Source: Roseimaritima sp. (GTDB taxonomy: Bacteria; Planctomycetota; Planctomycetia; Pirellulales; Pirellulaceae). Taken from it: a stretch of DNA of 6,586 nt. The notes under the pieces are model-generated. The model ran no database searches. It was not told where the DNA came from and worked only from the letters and a program-made list of their open reading frames with translations. This document shows, one piece after another, positions 5,600-6,586 of this stretch. Every line of letters starts with the position of its first letter. Position 1 is the first letter of the stretch. The stretch lies in the NCBI GenBank assembly GCA_007124075.1, contig SLFV01000148.1, positions 1 to 6,586 on the forward strand, in the 5' to 3' direction. Made by a program: the position numbers and the translations under genes.

Positions 5600-6586
5600 T
5601 CACCGTACCCGAGGTCCTGAGACATAAAGCCGCAAAGGTTTCCAACGGCCGGGGGATCGCCCAACAGGCGGCAACGTGGGAACGCGAACTGCGAGATTGT
5701 TGTCTGCGGGAGGAGCTGGACACCCTGCGGTTGCAGAATTTAGCACGCGGGGCACACCCTCACGTCGGTGACAGTGATTCCGGCGACCGTCTGGCGCGGG
5801 CGATTGCTCTCATTAGCCTAGCGATTCAGCGGCGCGGTGGTCCGGTTCCCCACGACGCTCAGCGTCATGCCGCAGTGGTGATGGCTCGCGGGGGCGTTGC
5901 GGAGATGGCGACGGGGGAGGGTAAAACGTTGGCGACCGCGCTGGCAGCCGCTGCTTTAGCCGTGGGGGGGCAGGCTGTCCACGTTGCGACCGCGAACGAT
6001 TACCTGGCGCGCCGCGATTGCCAGTTGTTCCAGCCCGCCTTTCAGGAATTAGGATTGACCTCCGGATGTCTGCTGCCCCGGGACCCCGACGATCAAAAGC
6101 GTCAGGTCTACGGGTCCGACCTCGTTTACGGCACCGCCAATGCATTGGCATTCGATTACCTCCGTGACCGGGTGGCTAAAAGGCAACGAAAACAACAACC
6201 ATGGACTGCAGACGCCCCGGCGGTGCTGTTGAATCAACGCCGAGCGGCGTTGGTCATCGATGAAATTGACCATGTCCTGATCGACGAAGCCGCCACGCCC
6301 CTGGTTCTGGCAGGGCCCCCCACTGCGGCGACAACCGATCAGCAATCTCACTTGTATCGGCTGGCCTATGCGGTTTGTGATTCGTTGGCGGAAGGACTGG
6401 ACTGGCGCTGGCTGCACGGCGCGGAGCGAATGGAATTGACTGCGGCGGGGGAGCAACGGTGCAAACAGATTTTGCAGCGTAAAGCCAGTGGGTTGGACTT
6501 GCTGCGTCCCTGGAGCGAATACATTCATGCCGCGCTGATGGCACGGTATCGCCTGCGACGCAACGTCGATTACGTCATCCAGGACG
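5596..6586 (+). CDS. SecA-like translocation ATPase, N-terminal 330 codons (3' partial)
   Basis: The frame is open from the ATG at 5596 to the right edge without a stop. The protein aligns by eye with SecA NBD1 and the start of the preprotein cross-linking domain. Visible motifs are: adenine-contact DxQ (87-89), AEMATGEGKT with Walker A (102-111, K110), ATANDYLARRD (131-141), VYGTANALAFDYLRD (177-191), Walker B LVIDEID (219-225), LIDEAATPL (228-236), AGP (239-241), and RNVDYVIQD (322-330), which in SecA leads back from the cross-linking insert. Walker A falls at about the same residue number as in E. coli SecA, so the start is right. Differences: the usual DEARTPL is DEAATPL, the basic residue before TGEGKT is Ala, and the cross-linking domain looks shortened. 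SecA hydrolyses ATP to push unfolded polypeptides through a membrane channel. Translational coupling to a TolC-like gene suggests an accessory, dedicated role rather than housekeeping SecA. NBD2, the scaffold and the C-terminal zinc region cannot be seen. Confidence 0.88.
   Translation, partial: MITVPEVLRHKAAKVSNGRGIAQQAATWERELRDCCLREELDTLRLQNLARGAHPHVGDSDSGDRLARAIALISLAIQRRGGPVPHDAQRHAAVVMARGGVAEMATGEGKTLATALAAAALAVGGQAVHVATANDYLARRDCQLFQPAFQELGLTSGCLLPRDPDDQKRQVYGSDLVYGTANALAFDYLRDRVAKRQRKQQPWTADAPAVLLNQRRAALVIDEIDHVLIDEAATPLVLAGPPTAATTDQQSHLYRLAYAVCDSLAEGLDWRWLHGAERMELTAAGEQRCKQILQRKASGLDLLRPWSEYIHAALMARYRLRRNVDYVIQD

Noticed and set aside
5813..6544. Minus-strand open frames opposite the SecA-like gene
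   Set aside because: Antisense shadows; the plus-strand frame carries the Walker A and B and other SecA motifs in the right order and spacing.

Overview
The window looks like a chromosomal segment of a planctomycete, probably a Pirellulaceae / Rhodopirellula-type bacterium. This is an inference from gene content: a Tat-exported protein of the N,N-dimethylformamidase-like family, a second-type SecA-like ATPase linked to a TolC-like gene, moderately high GC, and start sites with variable Shine-Dalgarno strength. No 16S or other phylogenetic marker is present. I see no transposase, CRISPR array, tRNA or rRNA.

Layout. (1) Positions 2-292, plus strand: the C-terminal third of a YmdB-type metallophosphoesterase that enters from the left edge. 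(2) Positions 301-1662, minus strand: a complete CLC-family antiporter whose signature residues are those of the fluoride/proton (CLC-F) branch rather than the chloride branch. It converges on the YmdB gene with only 8 bp between the stops. (3) Positions 1729-3285, minus strand: a Tat-signal protein of the dimethylformamidase large-subunit-like family, 66 bp upstream of the antiporter gene and probably in the same transcription unit. (4) Positions 3286-3784: a divergent, gene-free control region of about 500 bp with two dyad-symmetric elements and weak promoter-like sequences. (5) Positions 3785-5599, plus strand: a 604-residue TolC-like outer-membrane efflux protein with a signal peptide. (6) Positions 5596 to the right edge, plus strand: the first 330 codons of a SecA-like DEAD motor ATPase. 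Its ATG overlaps the TolC stop codon in an ATGA junction behind a GGAGG ribosome binding site. It is open to the window edge.

How the genes may work together. The minus-strand pair is a predicted exported hydrolase-like protein plus an ion exporter; no functional link between them is evident from sequence. The plus-strand pair is the notable part. A SecA-like translocation motor translationally coupled to a TolC-type outer-membrane duct is not the usual setting of housekeeping secA, and suggests a dedicated export apparatus. Its remaining parts (membrane adaptor, inner-membrane channel, cargo) would lie to the right of this window and cannot be seen here.
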